A DNA stretch of 64,000 bases. Source: Cyanophora paradoxa (taxonomy: Eukaryota; Glaucocystophyceae; Cyanophorales; Cyanophoraceae). Position 1 is the stretch's first letter. Each line of letters begins with the position of its first letter. The position numbers were made by a program, and so were the translations under genes. Where the stretch lies: positions 1-64,000 of the forward strand of contig QPMI01000239.1 in the NCBI GenBank assembly GCA_004431415.1, in the 5' to 3' direction. This document shows, in pieces, positions 32,832 to 45,800 of the stretch. The notes under the pieces were generated by a model. The model ran no database searches. It was not told the origin of the DNA and saw only the letters and a program-made list of their open reading frames with translations.

Positions 32832-35800
32832 CTACGCGCCCCCGCTGGCGGCGGGGAGGCCGGCGACGCGCCAGACGAGGACGCTCAGGTCGGCGCCGCC
32901 CGTCGAGATCAGGTGCCTGCCGGTGCCGCCGCTCGGCTGGGGCGCTCCGCGGGCGGGGGCGGGGGCGGGGGCGGGGTGCGTCGCCGGCACACCGGTTGTC
33001 GCAGGTGAAGCGGACGTTCGTGACGTGGGAGGCGTGCCCGACGTACTGCAGCGCCGCCGCCTGCGCGGCCCGCCCCGCGTCACCGGCCCCGAGCGCATCG
33101 CAGCGTCCGCGCGGGCAAGGGGCGGGGGGGAGGGGGCGCGGGGCGGGGCGGACCCCCTCCTCGGTGCAGGGCCAGGCGAGCAGGTTGACCTTGCCGAGGT
33201 CGTCCCCCGAGGCGACGACGGTGCGCGCGGCGGGGCCGCTCGGGACGGTGCAGGCGTTGACGTCGTCGGTGGTGGCGCCGGGCGGGAGGAGGCCGGCGAC
33301 CGACCAGCCGACCGTGCACGTCTGCGTCGCCCACCTCGCCCCCTTCATCGACTTCGGGTTCGTGATCTGCAGGCCCGTGAGCGCGTCCCCTGCGGCCCGC
33401 GCGGTCAGCCGGCGAGCGCGAGGCGGGGCGGGGCGGGGCGGGGCGGGGCGGGGCGGGGCGGGGCGGACAGAAGAGGAGCTCGGGGGAGGCGTCCTGGCTC
33501 TGGAGGTACTGCGAGTCGGCGTCCCAGTCGATGTGCGTGACGGCGGCGGCGTGGCCCTTGCAGATGGCGATCCGCTTGAAGCCCTGCCGCGCGTGGTACA
33601 CGTCGATCGCCCGGTCCCGGCTCGCCGCCGCGAGGAAGTTGCCGCTCGGGCTGAACTTCACGTCCGTGATCTCCCCCTGCGCCGCCCCGCCCCGCGTGAG
33701 GCCCCGCCGGCCTCGGGTCGGGGGCGGGCGGGGGCGGACGGTGCGGTTGGCCTTGTTGAAGACCTCGCGCCAGCCGCCGTCGAGGTCGAGCACCATCACC
33801 GTCCCGTGCAGCGTCCCCGCCGCCACCTGCCGCCCCGCGCCCCGCGTCAGGCCGCATGGGGCCGGCCGGGGCGAGGCGGGGGGCACCTGGAGGCCGTCGG
33901 GGCTGATGGCGACGCTACGGACGGCGTCGGGGAGCATGCGCCAGGAGACGAGGCGGCGCTCCCGGAGGTCCCACATCCGCAGCGTCTTGTCGTCCCCGCC
34001 CGTCACGAACCGCGAGGCGTCCGTCGGATGCGTCGCCAGGCCCCACTGCCCCGCCCCGCGCCCCTCAGTGCAGGCCGCCGCCGCCGCGGCCGCCGCGAGC
34101 GCCGGCCGCACCACCTCGCCGTCGTAGTCGGAGCCGCCGGCGCGCTTCGTGGCGTCCCCACTGGGGGCGTGCCCCTGCACGAGCACGCGCACCTTGCCGC
34201 CGCTCTCCGCGATCTCGTAGATCTCGCCGGCCTTGGTGCCCACGAGGAAGGTGCGCCCGCCCTCGCCCCCGCCCTCGCCCCGCACCCCGATGGCCCGCAC
34301 GCAGGGCGCCGCCCCGCTCATGTAGGCGCGCGGGCGCCCGAACTCGTCGACGATGCTCGCCGTGATGGCGCAGAGGTCGATGCGCCGCACGACGCCCTTG
34401 TCCTGGAAGACGCAGAGCTTGCCGTCCTTGCCGCCGCTCACCATGCTCCCCGGCGCATGCCCGCTCGCCACCGCGAAGCACGGGCCCTGCGCCGGCGCCG
34501 GTCGCGCGGGGGCGGCGGGGCGCGGCGAGCAGCGGGGGCGGCGGGGCGCACGTTGTGGGCGGAGATGGTGGCGGCGAGCTCCGTGCCGACCCACACGAGG
34601 ATGCTCCCCGTCGCCGTCCCCGTCCACATCTCGGCCCCACAGAAGGCGGCGGACGTGTAGGTGTTGTTCCCCGTGCCGGGGGCGGCCATGCGGCGGGAGG
34701 AGAGCTGCCCGCCGGCGAGCGCAAAGGCCTTGAGGAGCTTGTGGCCCCCGAGGTAGACGGTGTCGGCGCCGGGGGCGTAGGCGGCGAAGAGGACGGCGCC
34801 GGGGTCGCCCCTGCACGAGGCGAGGGGCCTGGCGGGGCCGGCGGGCGGGGCGGGGCGGAGCTCCCAGAGGGCGAGGGTGTGGGCGTCGTCGCCGCCGACG
34901 GAGGCGAGGCGGCGGCCGTCGCCCGAGAAGGCGAGGGCCACCACGTCGTGCCCGTGGAAGCCCGAGAGGTCCGCCTGCACGGCGAGCGTCCTCGCGTTCC
35001 AGACGAGGAGCGTGCCCCGCTTGCCCAGCTGGCCCGTCGCCACCGTCTCCCCGTCCGGCGCGACCGCCATGCTCACGACGTCCTGCCGGGCGGTCAGGAG
35101 GCTGCAGGACGAGGCAGGGGGCCGCCGCGCACGTCGGAGTGGCCCTGGAAGAAGCGCTGGGCCTTGGTCTTGCCGGAGAGGGCGACGGCGAGGGCCGCCG
35201 TGTGGTAGAGCACCTCCTCCCCGCCCAGCGGGAAGACGTTGGCGCGGCAGTCGTAGCCCCGGTACCCGAAGGCGGCCTCGAGGGCGAGGGACTCCTTGGC
35301 CGGCCTGGCCTTGGGGTCCTTGCGGGGCACCCAGTTGTCCGGCACCGTCGCCAGCGCCGTCCCCATCCACGCCCGGCTCGCCCCGGCCTCCTCCCCCCGC
35401 CCCTCGTCCACCTCGAACTCCCCCGGCCCCGCCGCCGCGGCCGCGGGGGCGGCGCGCTTCGCCCGCGCCGCCGCCTTCGCGGCCCCTTTGCTCTTCTTCA
35501 GGCGCCCCGCCACGTCCTTCGCCGCGTCACTGTCGTACTCTGTCGCCGCCCCCGCCGTGAGCGCAGCCGAGGGGCGATGGGGCTGCGCGGGGGAGGGGAC
35601 CGGGGGGCAGGGCGGCGGGGTCGTCCGCGGGGTCGCCGTCGGTGAAGGCGTGGCGCCACTGGATGACGGCGAGGTCGGCGCCGCCCGTCGAGACCAGGTG
35701 CCGGTCGTCGAACGACCACCGCACGTTCGTGACGTGCTCCGAGTGGCCCGAGTAGGCCTTCGACGCTGCCCGCGGGTACGGGCACGGGTACGGGAAGAGG

Positions 35801-38800
35801 CGGACTTTGCGCCCGTCGTCGCCGGTCGCGATGAGGTCGCCCTCGTGCGAGCGCGCGACGGCGTTCACGTCCGACCGGTCCGTCGAGGCGTGCACCCCTG
35901 CGCCCCCGCTGCCCGCTCGAGGCCGCCGCGGGGCTCCGGGAAGGGAGGCGGGGCGCACCCTGGACGGGCCAGCCGACGGGGAGGGTCCACGTCGCCCACT
36001 GCACGTCCCGCAGGCCGGCCGTCGCCGTCACCCGCTCCCCGCGCTCCGCGTCCCCTGCCGCGAGGAGCGAGTCACGGGGCGCGGGCGGGCGGCGCGGGGC
36101 GGGGCGGGGCGGGGCGGACAGAAGAGGAGCTCGTAGCCGGTGGTGACGCCCTGGAGGTAGCGCGAGTCCGCTGACCAGTCCAGTTTCGTCACCGCCCCCG
36201 AGATCCCCTGCGCCCCCGCCCCCGCCCCCGCCCCGTCAGCGCTCCGCGTCGGAGATCGCTCGATTCCCCGAGCGCGCGGGCGCGCCTGCGTCATCTCGTG
36301 GAGCCGCTGCTTGAAGTCGCCCGTCGCGTCGTACACGTCGACGGCCGCCTCGCTCGCAGCCACCGCGAGGCGGCGCCCGTCGGGGCTGAACGCCACGTCG
36401 CGCACCCCGCCCGTCCGCTGCTTCGAGGCGATCGTCGCCACGTCGCGCAGCGTCGCGCCGTCGATGACGAGCACGGAGCCCGAGGCGAGCCCGACCGCGA
36501 GGCGCGCCCCGTCGGGCGAGTAGCAGACGCGCCGCGCGGCGTCGGGCAGCGCGCGGACGCTCTTCAGGCGGCGCGCCGCGAGGTCCCACACGCGCAGCGT
36601 CTTGTCCTCTCCCGCAGTCGCGTACTCCCCCGCCTTCGGGTGCGTCGCTGCGGCGCCCGCCCCCGGCTCGTCAGCAGCCGGCCCCGCAGCGGAGGGGCGG
36701 GCCGGGCGGGGCGGGGGCGGGGCGGACCGAGGCCCCAGAGCTCGCCCTGGTAGTCGGCCTGCTTGCCGGCGTAGGCGTTGCTGGGGGCGTGGCCCTGGAC
36801 GAGGACGCGGGCGGTGCCGTCCTCGGCGACCTCGAGGAGGGCGCCCTGCTTGAGGCCGACGAGGAGGGCCCCCTCCGCCGACCGCGCCACGCTCCGCACG
36901 ACCGGCTGCCCCGCGCCCCCGAAGGAGGCCGCCAGCGCCCGCCCGAAGGCGTCCACCAGCGAGGCCGCCGCCTTCGCCACGTCGATCGTCCGCGTCGCCT
37001 CCAGCGCCCCGCCCCGCACGCCCCAGAGCCGCACCCGCCCGTCCTTGCCGCCCGAGACGAGGAGGCCGCCCTCGCAGTGGAGGGCGAAGGCGGGGCCGGC
37101 GTGCGCCTTGGCGGCGACGTGGGCGACGGTGCCGTCGCGCCAGACGTAGAGGTCGCCGTCGTTGGCGCCCGTGACGGCCCCGGCCTCGCAGAACGCGAGC
37201 GCGAGGAGCGGCTGCAGCTTGGCGCGCCTGCCGAAGACGCCCTTCTTGGGGACGAGCACGGCGCCCTGCATCGCCCACGTCGCGAAGTGCTTGACGCCCA
37301 CGGAGACGACCTCGTGGCTGTTGGGGCGGAACTGGGCGGTGAGGACGCGCTGCGAGCCGCCCCGCCCCGAGGCCGCCTTGCGCAGCTGCCGCCCGTCCCA
37401 GTGCCAGACGGCGATCGTGTTCGCGTCGTCCAGGCCGACGGAGACGAGCAGCTTGCCGTCCGAGGACCAGGCGACGGAGCAGCAGCCGCGCTGGTGCGCG
37501 TCCTTCACGACGGCCCGCTGCTGCATCGTCTCCGCGTCCCACACGTGGAGCTGGTTGCGGGGCCCGACCTGCCCGCTCGCCGCGACGCGCCCCGAGGGGT
37601 GGACGGCGAGGCAGAGGACGTCGTCGTCGTGGCCCGTGTAGTGCCGCTGCGCGTGCGCCGCCGCGTCGTGCACCACGCAGAGGGCGGCGGCGTGGAAGGC
37701 GGCGGCCGGCGCCTGCCCGGGGGCCCGCACGTACGCCACGTTGTGCCGCGTGTCGAAGCCCCGGTACCCGTGCACCCACTCCACCGCCAGCGCGTCCGAG
37801 GGGGCCGGCGGAGCGGCCGCCGGCTGGCGCCAGTTCGAGGGCGCGTGCGAGGCGCCCAGCCAGGGTGCGGCGACGGCGCCGGCCTGCTCCCCCTGGCCCT
37901 CGTCCACCTCGTAGTCGTCCGCGTCGCCGGCCGCCCCGCCGGCCTCGGCCCGGCGGCGGCGCTTGAGGCGCTGCGGGCCGGGAGGTACGCCTGCGCCAGC
38001 TCCGCCTCCACGTCGCTGTCCTCGGGGCCCCCTGCGCGCCCGCCTTCAGCGCGCGCCGGGCCGACGACGCGGCGCGCGCCCGGCGCGCCCGCACCCTCGT
38101 GGGCCTCCTCCTCGCGGTCGGCCTCGTGCAGGGCGGCGGCGGCGGCGGCGGCAGCGGGGCCGGAGGGGAGGGCGGGGGCGAGGAGGCGGGGATCGGGCCC
38201 CGGGAACTTGCGGCGCCACTGGGCGACGGTGAGGTCGGAGCGGCCCACGGAGTAGAGGCGGCGGTCGTCCGCCGACCAGCGGACGTTGGTCACGGGCTCA
38301 GAGTGGGCGCGGAACTCGCGGAAGCCTGGGTTCGCCGCCGCCCCCGGGAAGCTGAAGAGGCGCACCCCGTGCGCCGTGTCCCCCGTCGCGAGCAGGCGCG
38401 CGCAGTGCGAGCGGTCGGCGCAGGTCACCGAGGCCGGGGGCGGCACGGTGTCGGCGATCTCGTCGACGGGCGGGCCGGCGGTGAGGGTCCAGGAGGCCCA
38501 CTCGGCGGCCTGCCCCGCCGCCTCGTCGGCGGGGACGCAGGAGGGGATGCGCCAGAAGCGGCGCGAGTAGACGCCGTCCATCGTCTGCAGCAGCTTCCCG
38601 TCCTGCCGGCGGCGCGCCCCCGTCAGCCCCCCGCCGGCCTCTCGCCGCATCCGTGGGGCGCACCTCGCTCCAGTCGAGCTGGAGGACGTACGACTCGTGG
38701 CCCGAGCACGTGCCCACTGCGCGCGCGGCGGCCCTGAGCGCGGCGCCCCCTCGCCCTCGCGAGGAGGGCGGGGCGGGGCGGGGCGGACCGCGGGCGTAGT

Positions 38801-41462
38801 CCTTGGCGGCCTCGAAGATGGCGACGGTCTGCTCCAGGCTCGCCACCGCCAGCCAGCGCCCATCCGGCGAGTAGCGCACCTGCCGGCCCCCGCGGCGTCA
38901 GGGCCCGGCCGAGCCTCCCGGCAGGGGGGCGCTGCTCGCCTGGAAGATCTCCTGGTCGGCGGTGGCCTTGAAGCGCGCCCGCTCCCGCATCTCGAGGTCG
39001 AGCACGACGACCCTGCCGGCCCCGCGTCGGGGGCGGGGGCGGGGGCGGCGGGGGGCGGCGGGGCGGGGCGGGGCGCGCCCGCCGTCGAAGCAGCCGACGG
39101 CGAGGGAGGAGCCGTCCGGGCTGAAGGCGACGGTCGAGGCCGGCGAGGCGATCGCCTTGAGCGCCAGCGGCGCGTGCTGCCCGCCCCGCCCCGTGAGAGG
39201 CGCGGGGCCGGCGGGGCGGCGGCGGGGCGCGCCTGGGCGGCGTCCCAGAGGCGGACGGTCGCGTCGTCCCCCGCCGTCGCGAAGAGCTCCAGCGACGGGT
39301 GCGCCGCTGCCCCCCGCGCACCCTCGCCCGCTCGCTCCCAGCGCGGCAGCGGAGCGGCGGGGCGGGGCGGCGGGGCGGGGCGGGGCGGACCGAGGCCCCA
39401 GAGCTCGCCCTGGTAGTCGCGGTCCTCGTGGCCGTGCCACTTCTTCGCCGCGGCGTGCCCCTGCACCACGATCGACGTGAAGCGGGCCCAGTTGACGTTG
39501 CCCTTGGCCCCCGCCCCGTCCGCCAGCGCCGCCTCGTAGTCCACCAGCAGCACCTGCCGGGGCGCTGCGGTCAGGCCGGGCCTGGGGCCGGGCAAGGGCT
39601 CGCGGAGCGGGGCGGAGCGGGGGCACCTCGGAGCCGCGGAGGCCGAGAAGGAGCTTGCCGCGCTTGCAGTCCACCGTCTTCACCGCCGCCATCCCGATCG
39701 AGAGCGGCAGGCCCGTGACCCCCTTCATCTCCCGCTGCGCCCCCGTCAGCCGCCGCGCCAGGCAGCGCAGCGCGGGGCGGGGCGCGCCAGCAGGGCGGCG
39801 ACGTCGAGGGTGGAGGCGGGGGCGGCGGGGCTCGCGGGGTCGAAGAAGTGCACCCGCCCGTCCTTCCCCGCGCTCACGATGCCGGACGGGGTCGCCGCGA
39901 GGCCGAAGACGCAGCCCGTGTGGGCGACGGGGACGGGCCCGAGGCAGCGGTTGCCCTTCCAGCGGTAGATCTCCCCGCTCATGTGGCCCGTGTAGACGTC
40001 GCCGCCGTAGACGGCCGCGGAGAGCGGGGAGCGGGGCACGGCGCGGTCCCAGAGGGGCACCGTCCGGCGCAGCTCGGCGCGCGAGGCCTCCCCGGGGGCC
40101 CCCGCGATCTCCCACACGAAGAAGTGGCGGTAGCCGAGGGTGATGAAGCGCGTCTCGCTCTGCGGGGGGGCGCGGGGTCGGGGCGGGGCGGCGGGGGGCG
40201 GGCGGGGGCGGGGCGGGGGCGCCTCGGGGAGGAACTGGACGTCGAAGACGCGGTGGCGGTTGGAGCCGAGGGTCGCCAGCGGCGCCCCCGACTCCCTCCA
40301 GCGCCACACCGCCAGCGAGCGGAACTTGTCGTACCCCACCGAGACCAGCGTCTCCCCGCTCGGGCTGAACGCCAGCGCCGTCACCGCCTTCTCGTGCACC
40401 CCTGCCCCGCCCCGCCGGCCGGCCCTCGGCACGCGAGGGGCCGAGAGGAAGCGGGCGCGGGCGCGCACCGGTGAGGCAGGCCTTCTGCTCGAGGGTGCGG
40501 GCGTCCCAGACGAAGATCTTGGGCTCCTTGCCGCACTGGCCGGAGGCGCCGAACTCGGCGCGGCCGTCCTGGACGGCGAGGCAGAGAACGTCGTCGTCGT
40601 GGCCGGTGAAGAAGCGCTGCGTGCGCCGCTGCGGGCTCAGCAGCACGACGGCCCCCGCCGAGTGGAAGAGCACGTCCCCGTCCGCGTTGAAGAGCACGTT
40701 CTGCGCCGGCCCCGTCGCGCGCGGCCTCGGCGCGCGCGCCGCAAGCCACACCTGGTGGCAGTCGAAGGTCCGGAAGCCGTAGCTGCGCGCGGGGCGGGGC
40801 GCCGCGTGAGGCCCGGGGGGCGGGGCCGCGGGGCGGCGGGGGCGCGGGGGGAGGCGGCGCGCACATCCACTCGAGCTCGAGGGAGTCCTCGGGCTTGCCC
40901 GGGTTCTCCGGGTTGGGCGCAGCCGCCCCATCCGGGTTCCCCGGCGTCGTGCCGGCGCCGGCGTCCCGGGGGTCGGCCTGGCCCGGCGCCCCCTCCGCGC
41001 CGGCCTCCTGCGCCTCCAGGTAGTCGTCCTTCTCGTACCTGCGCCCGCCGGGCGCCCCCGCCCTCGCACCCGCCCTGGGCCCCTGAGGGCGGCGCGGCAG
41101 CCGCGCGCACTTCCGGTTCACTTCCCACTCCACATCGGAGTCGTCCTCGTCCCCTGCGGCGCGCGGGTCAGCCGCTGGCAGCGCTGTCGGGCCCCGGGGC
41201 CGGCATCGATCCCCCCCGTGCTCTGGCGCTTGAAAGTGCGCAGATCTATCGTACGGGACCGCCGCAAGCAGAACCCGGCCCTCGAACGGGAAGCGCGAAG
41301 CTCTGGGGGCGGCCCTGTGGCGCGAGCGGATCCTCCCAGAGGGCTAGCCGCGCACCATCGAAGATAGCTTCCTCGATTGCTTCTGCTGCGATCTCTTGGC
41401 CTATCGCTGTTCCTGTGCGCAGGAGCAGATGCGTCAGCTGGAGCAGGGCCATGGCCCGGCAT
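32832..41462 (-). CDS. EML5/6-like microtubule-associated protein, three HELP-WD40 modules
   Basis: Very large WD40 protein. Three consecutive modules each carry a HELP-like opening followed by many WD repeats, as in EML5/EML6. Module 1 (about 41140-38150) opens LELEWM and YGFRTFDCHQVWLA, with RTQRFFTGHDDDVLCLAVQD. Module 2 (about 37980-35620) opens VEWVHGYRGFDTRHNVAYV, with RHYTGHDDDVLCLAVHPSGR. Module 3 (about 35540-32832) opens LEAAFGYRGYDCRANVFPL. Linkers are acidic (EVDEGQGEQ, EVDEGRGEE). Repeated phrases such as DYQGELWGLG, GHAPSN and VTNVRW(S)xDDRxL recur in equivalent places. It ends LISTGGADLSVLVWRV then TAG at 32832. Two introns have GC donors (36285, 38939). EML proteins bind tubulin and microtubules. 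The first exon is uncertain: ATG at 41462 or 41452. No TAPE domain calls were attempted. Confidence 0.87.
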
Positions 41463-42820
41463 GGATAGAAAAGCTCGGCTCGGTAAAATACGAGCGTAAA
41501 GACCGTAGTGCGGCGGCTAGACTGCTTTGGGGGTGTTCAGCCGGCGAGAAAGCGGGGCGCGTCAAGGCTGCCGCCGTCCCGGCGACCCGAATGCTAGCTA
41601 AGCAAAGAGAGCTGCTCAAGCAGTGCAGCCGGGCTCGCTCCGGGCCGCCAGCTAAACGTACTCATCCGGGGGCGCCGCGTGCGGCGGATCGTACCTGTGA
41701 ATATGAAGTCCTTGGTGCAAGCGCCTCCCATCTCGAACGCGCGGCGGCCGGCCGCAGCTCGCCAAGAAGAAGATGTCCACAGGTATCGCCCCCGAAGACA
41801 GCACAGCCCCAGCTAGCTCTTGCGTTGTCCGCAGCTGGTTTGCCTGTGTTGTCAATGCCCAGCTCGGCAAGCGCACGCGTTGTTGTCCAACTAAGCCTAC
41901 TAAGGGGGCAAGGGGGTAGAGGCCTGCTCAGTCATAAACGTTATACCCTCGTCATACTTCGTTCGCGAGCGCAGCGAATTCATTCATGATCACTGATCGA
42001 GAGTCTGTAGAGTCGACGTCAGTCATCGATTTTCGGATCGATCGAATTCGAAGCTTAAGTGCCGGCCCGGCTGGTACGGAGCGCGCACTGCACTGCAGCG
42101 CTAGCTAGCGCTGCAGCCGCGGCGGCGCGCTCATGATCAGCGCGCCGCGGCGCGGCTGATCATATCATCGGATCATGAACACTAGCTATATAGAATCGCG
42201 CTTTAAGAGTGCTCGAGCTCGCGCGCCGAGTCGAGCGCTAGCCTCGGAGCTCCCGGCCCAGCCTGGCAGCTGGATGCATGTGCGGGTTCCGGGGAATTCC
42301 GGGAAAATCGATGTTCAGTCTTACACTGTGATAGTACAATGTACGGGCATGCACATATACTAGGCTGGCCATGGTCTGCAGCTGATCATGATCATGCCAT
42401 GATGGAGCTTGAAGTACACAGGCCAGGCCCTAGGGTCGCCACGGTATCAATGCAACTCAGTGACTCGCGATCATCGGATCGGAAATCGAAAGTAAAAAAG
42501 GCCCTATATATACATACATGTACAGCTAAAGCTAGGACTAAATATATAACTGTAGGTCCGAAAGTCTGGAAACTTGAAATTCGCAGGCATCAATATCCGA
42601 AAACGCGGAAATGCATGCACGACGAAAGCGGGTGCATCACAAGGAAAGCACAAACCGCACGCAAAGCCCTGAAGAGGTCTAGGGCGCGGCGGGTAGACAC
42701 CGTGGCACTATACTCGGACATATATCGAGCTGGGTGTCGATGTCGATGCGATCGATGGCGACGCCGTACGTAATGTTGAAAATCAAAATCGAACGTTGCC
42801 CTGCACGGGCCTCTCGAGAA
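41463..42820. other. 1.36-kb gene-free stretch with palindromes
   Basis: No gene is supported. The EML promoter must be in the left part, and the 3' end of the 42821-46809 gene in the right part. GC falls well below that of the exons. It contains a perfect 24-bp palindrome (42093-42116), a GC-rich hairpin and many CTAG, GATC, AGCT and TATATA words. Short open frames at 42175-42363 and 42339-42773 show no domain or usual composition of the local genes. Confidence 0.6.
42093..42116. repeat. Perfect 24-bp palindrome
   Basis: CTGCAGCGCTAG followed directly by its reverse complement CTAGCGCTGCAG, with no spacer. Just downstream (about 42128-42150) GGCGCGCT and AGCGCGCC flank CATGATC as a GC-rich hairpin. 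The two together make a roughly 60-bp self-complementary block in an intergenic spacer. Confidence 0.9.
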
Positions 42821-45800
42821 TCAGAGCGGGTTCTCGAGATCTAGACCAGGTGCCGGCGCCGCGCCGACGCCGCGGGAGCTGCGGCGCGAGGGCAGATTCT
42901 GGCCGTGCACGTGGACATGGGCATGGGCATGGGGGGCGACCGCGGCGCCCGGGGGAGGGCCGAAGCCGGCGTGGGCGCCCGGGAGAGCGCCGAAGGCGGC
43001 CGGGGCGCCAGGGACGCTGAAGCCGACGGGAGCGGCGGCGGGGGCGGGGGCTGGGCCGGGGGAGCTGGAGGCGGCCAGAGCGTGGCGGGTGCGGAGGATG
43101 GCGTCACGGAGGGCGCGCAGACGGGGCGTCGAGGGGGGGAAGTACTGCGGGAGGGCCCCGTACCGCGCCGCCGCGTCCTGCGCGCGGGAGAGGCGCGTGA
43201 GGCGGGCTGGCGGCGGGGGCCGGGGGGGCGGGGGGCGGGGGGCGGGGCGGGGACCTCGTAGGCGGCGAGGGCGCGGGCGGGGTGGCCGCAAAGGGCGAAG
43301 ACGTCGCCGGCGAGGCAGAGCAGGTGGGCGTGCAGGGGCGTCCCCGCCTCGTACCGCTCCACGATCCCCAGCGACGCCCGCATGATCCGCGCCAGCCCCT
43401 CCGCCGTCATCCGCCGGTACCCGACCGGCTGCTGCCCCGCCACGAAGACGTGCACGGCGTAGACGCGCATCGCGTGGTAGCCGTCCCACTCGGGCGCCGA
43501 GGGGTCGCCCAGGTGCAGGGCCCCCTCGATGGTGCGCCGCCCCGAGAGGACGGGCAGCGCGGCGCGCACATCCCACGAGGCCGTCAGCGTCGCCAGCAGG
43601 CTCTGCCCGATCGCGACGCCTGAGCGAGAGCGAGGAGGCGGCGCCCGCAGCGGGCGCACGACGTGGACGCGACTGGAGTAGAGGCGGTACTCCGGGGGCA
43701 GGTGGGCGAGGCCGGCGAGGGAGGCCTCGAGCAGCTCCTTCGCCCGCCGCGTCTGCCCCGCCCCGTGCGCGACGATACCCATAGTGTGCAGCACGAGCGC
43801 CCGCTGCCGCCCCCGCCCCGGCGCCCGTCAGGGGGCCGGGGCGGCTCGGGTCGGCGGGGCGGGGGCCGGGGGCGGACGTGGGCGGCGTCCTCGTCGTCGT
43901 CGCCGCCCTCGACCCAGTAGAGCTTGCCGGCAAGGTGGGCGGCGAGGTCGGCCCGCCCGGGCACCCGGCTGAGCACGTCGACGAGCTCCCGCAGCACGCG
44001 CGACTCCGCCCGCGACGGCGAGTGGCCCCCACGCAGCAGCGCCGCCCACGCCTCGAACTGCCCCCCGCCGAGTCGGCCGCCCCGAAAGGAGGGGAAAGGA
44101 GGGAAGAGGGCGGGGGCACGTAGAGCTCGAGGGCGGTGGGGGCCTCGTCGTAGTGGAAGTGCTCGCGGGCGCGGGCGGCGAGGGCGCGGGCGCGGAGCTC
44201 GGGGTCGCCCCCCGCGGGGCCGGCGTGGGCGCGCAGGGCGAGGTCGGCGCGGTCGAGGAGGACGAAGAGGAAGGGGCGGTCCACGGCGAAGAGGTCGGGC
44301 GCCGCGAGCGAGAGCGGGCCCGTCACCACTGCGATGAGGTCCCACGCCGCCTCCGCCACCAGCAGCGCCCCCTCCCTGCCCCCCGCTCCACCCTCAGAGC
44401 CCCGCCCGCCCCGCCGCCCCCCGCCGCCGCCGGCCGGCGCCTCGGGGTCGCACCGATAGGCGCAGAGGGCCTCGTCGGGGCGGACGTGCGCGTGCCAGCG
44501 GTGCAGCACGCCGAGCGTCTGCAGCCGCCAGCCTCAGCGCGGCGAGGCGGGGCCGGGACGGGCCGGCAGGGGCGGGGGCGGGGGCGGGGCCGGTGCGGGG
44601 CGGGGCCGGTGCGGGGCGGGGGCGGGGCGGTGCGGGGCGGACGAGGTCGGCGGAGCCGGAGAGGCGGAGGTCGGCGAGCATCTGGCGCAGGCGGAAGCGG
44701 CCCCCGAAGCTCCTGAAGAGCGCCGTGTCGAACAGCTGCGGGCCCTCCAGCGCCTGACCCCGCCCCGCCCCCCTCAGCCGCCGCCAGCGCCCGAGCGCCG
44801 CCACGGCCGGCCGCCGGCCGGGGCGATCTGCAGTGCGCGCACCGCGGCGAGACGGGTGCAGGCATCCTGAAGGGCAGGCGAGGCAGCGGTGCGGGGAGTG
44901 GTGAAGTCGGCCGCTCCGGCGGCGGGGTGGACGTGGGAGCTGGGGCGGCCGCGGCCCCGTGGCAGCCGCTCGCGCTCGTAGGAAGGGTGCGCGATGCCGC
45001 ACTGCGCGGCGACGCGGCGCACGTGCTGCAGGGCGGCCTCGACACGCCGCACGGCCGCTGCCCTCTCCGCCTCGCTGGCGTGGCGAAACGGCAGCGCCGG
45101 CGGGCCGCTCCCGGTGGCGAATGCAACGGGGACGGCCGCCCAGGAGTGCGAGGCCGCAGTCTGCTGAGGCGCGTTGCCGTACGCAAAGGCGCGCCCGGGG
45201 GCCCCGGGAAGGGGCGCCGGCGCTGGCGGGCCGGGGCCCGAGAACTCGAAGCCTCGCGGGCTCCCCCCGCCGATGGAAGAGTGCACTGGCGTTGCGGCTG
45301 CCTGGCCGCCCCAGAAGACCTCGCCGGGCCGCTCCTGCGCGCGGGTCGAGGGGCGCTGAGCGCGGGGAGAAAGCGCAGGCGGGCCCCGGGTGCGCGCGAT
45401 CGGCTCGACTCGCCCCGCCCCCTTGGATTTCACTTCGCTTCTTTTTGCGGGGGGCGGGGGGGCGGGGCGCACGCCGACGAGGCTCTCCAGGCGCTGCACG
45501 GTCTCGTCGAAGGCGTACGTGCACAGCGCCGTCCCAGCCGCCCCGCCCCCGCCCCCGGCCCCGGCCCCGGCGGCGGCGGCGGCGGCGGCGGCCATGTACA
45601 TCTGCGCCGCCAGCTGCACGGCCGAGGAGGAGCCGGAGGGCGAGGGAGGCTGCTCGTCGATCCCGAGCATGTCCACGGCGTGCAGCAGCAGCTCCACGTT
45701 GTAGGGCGTGCTCGCCTGCCGCCGCCCCGGCCCCGCTCACCCGCCGCCCCGCGGGGCCCGCCCGCACCGGTCGAGTGCACGCGCACCTTCTCGGGGTCCG

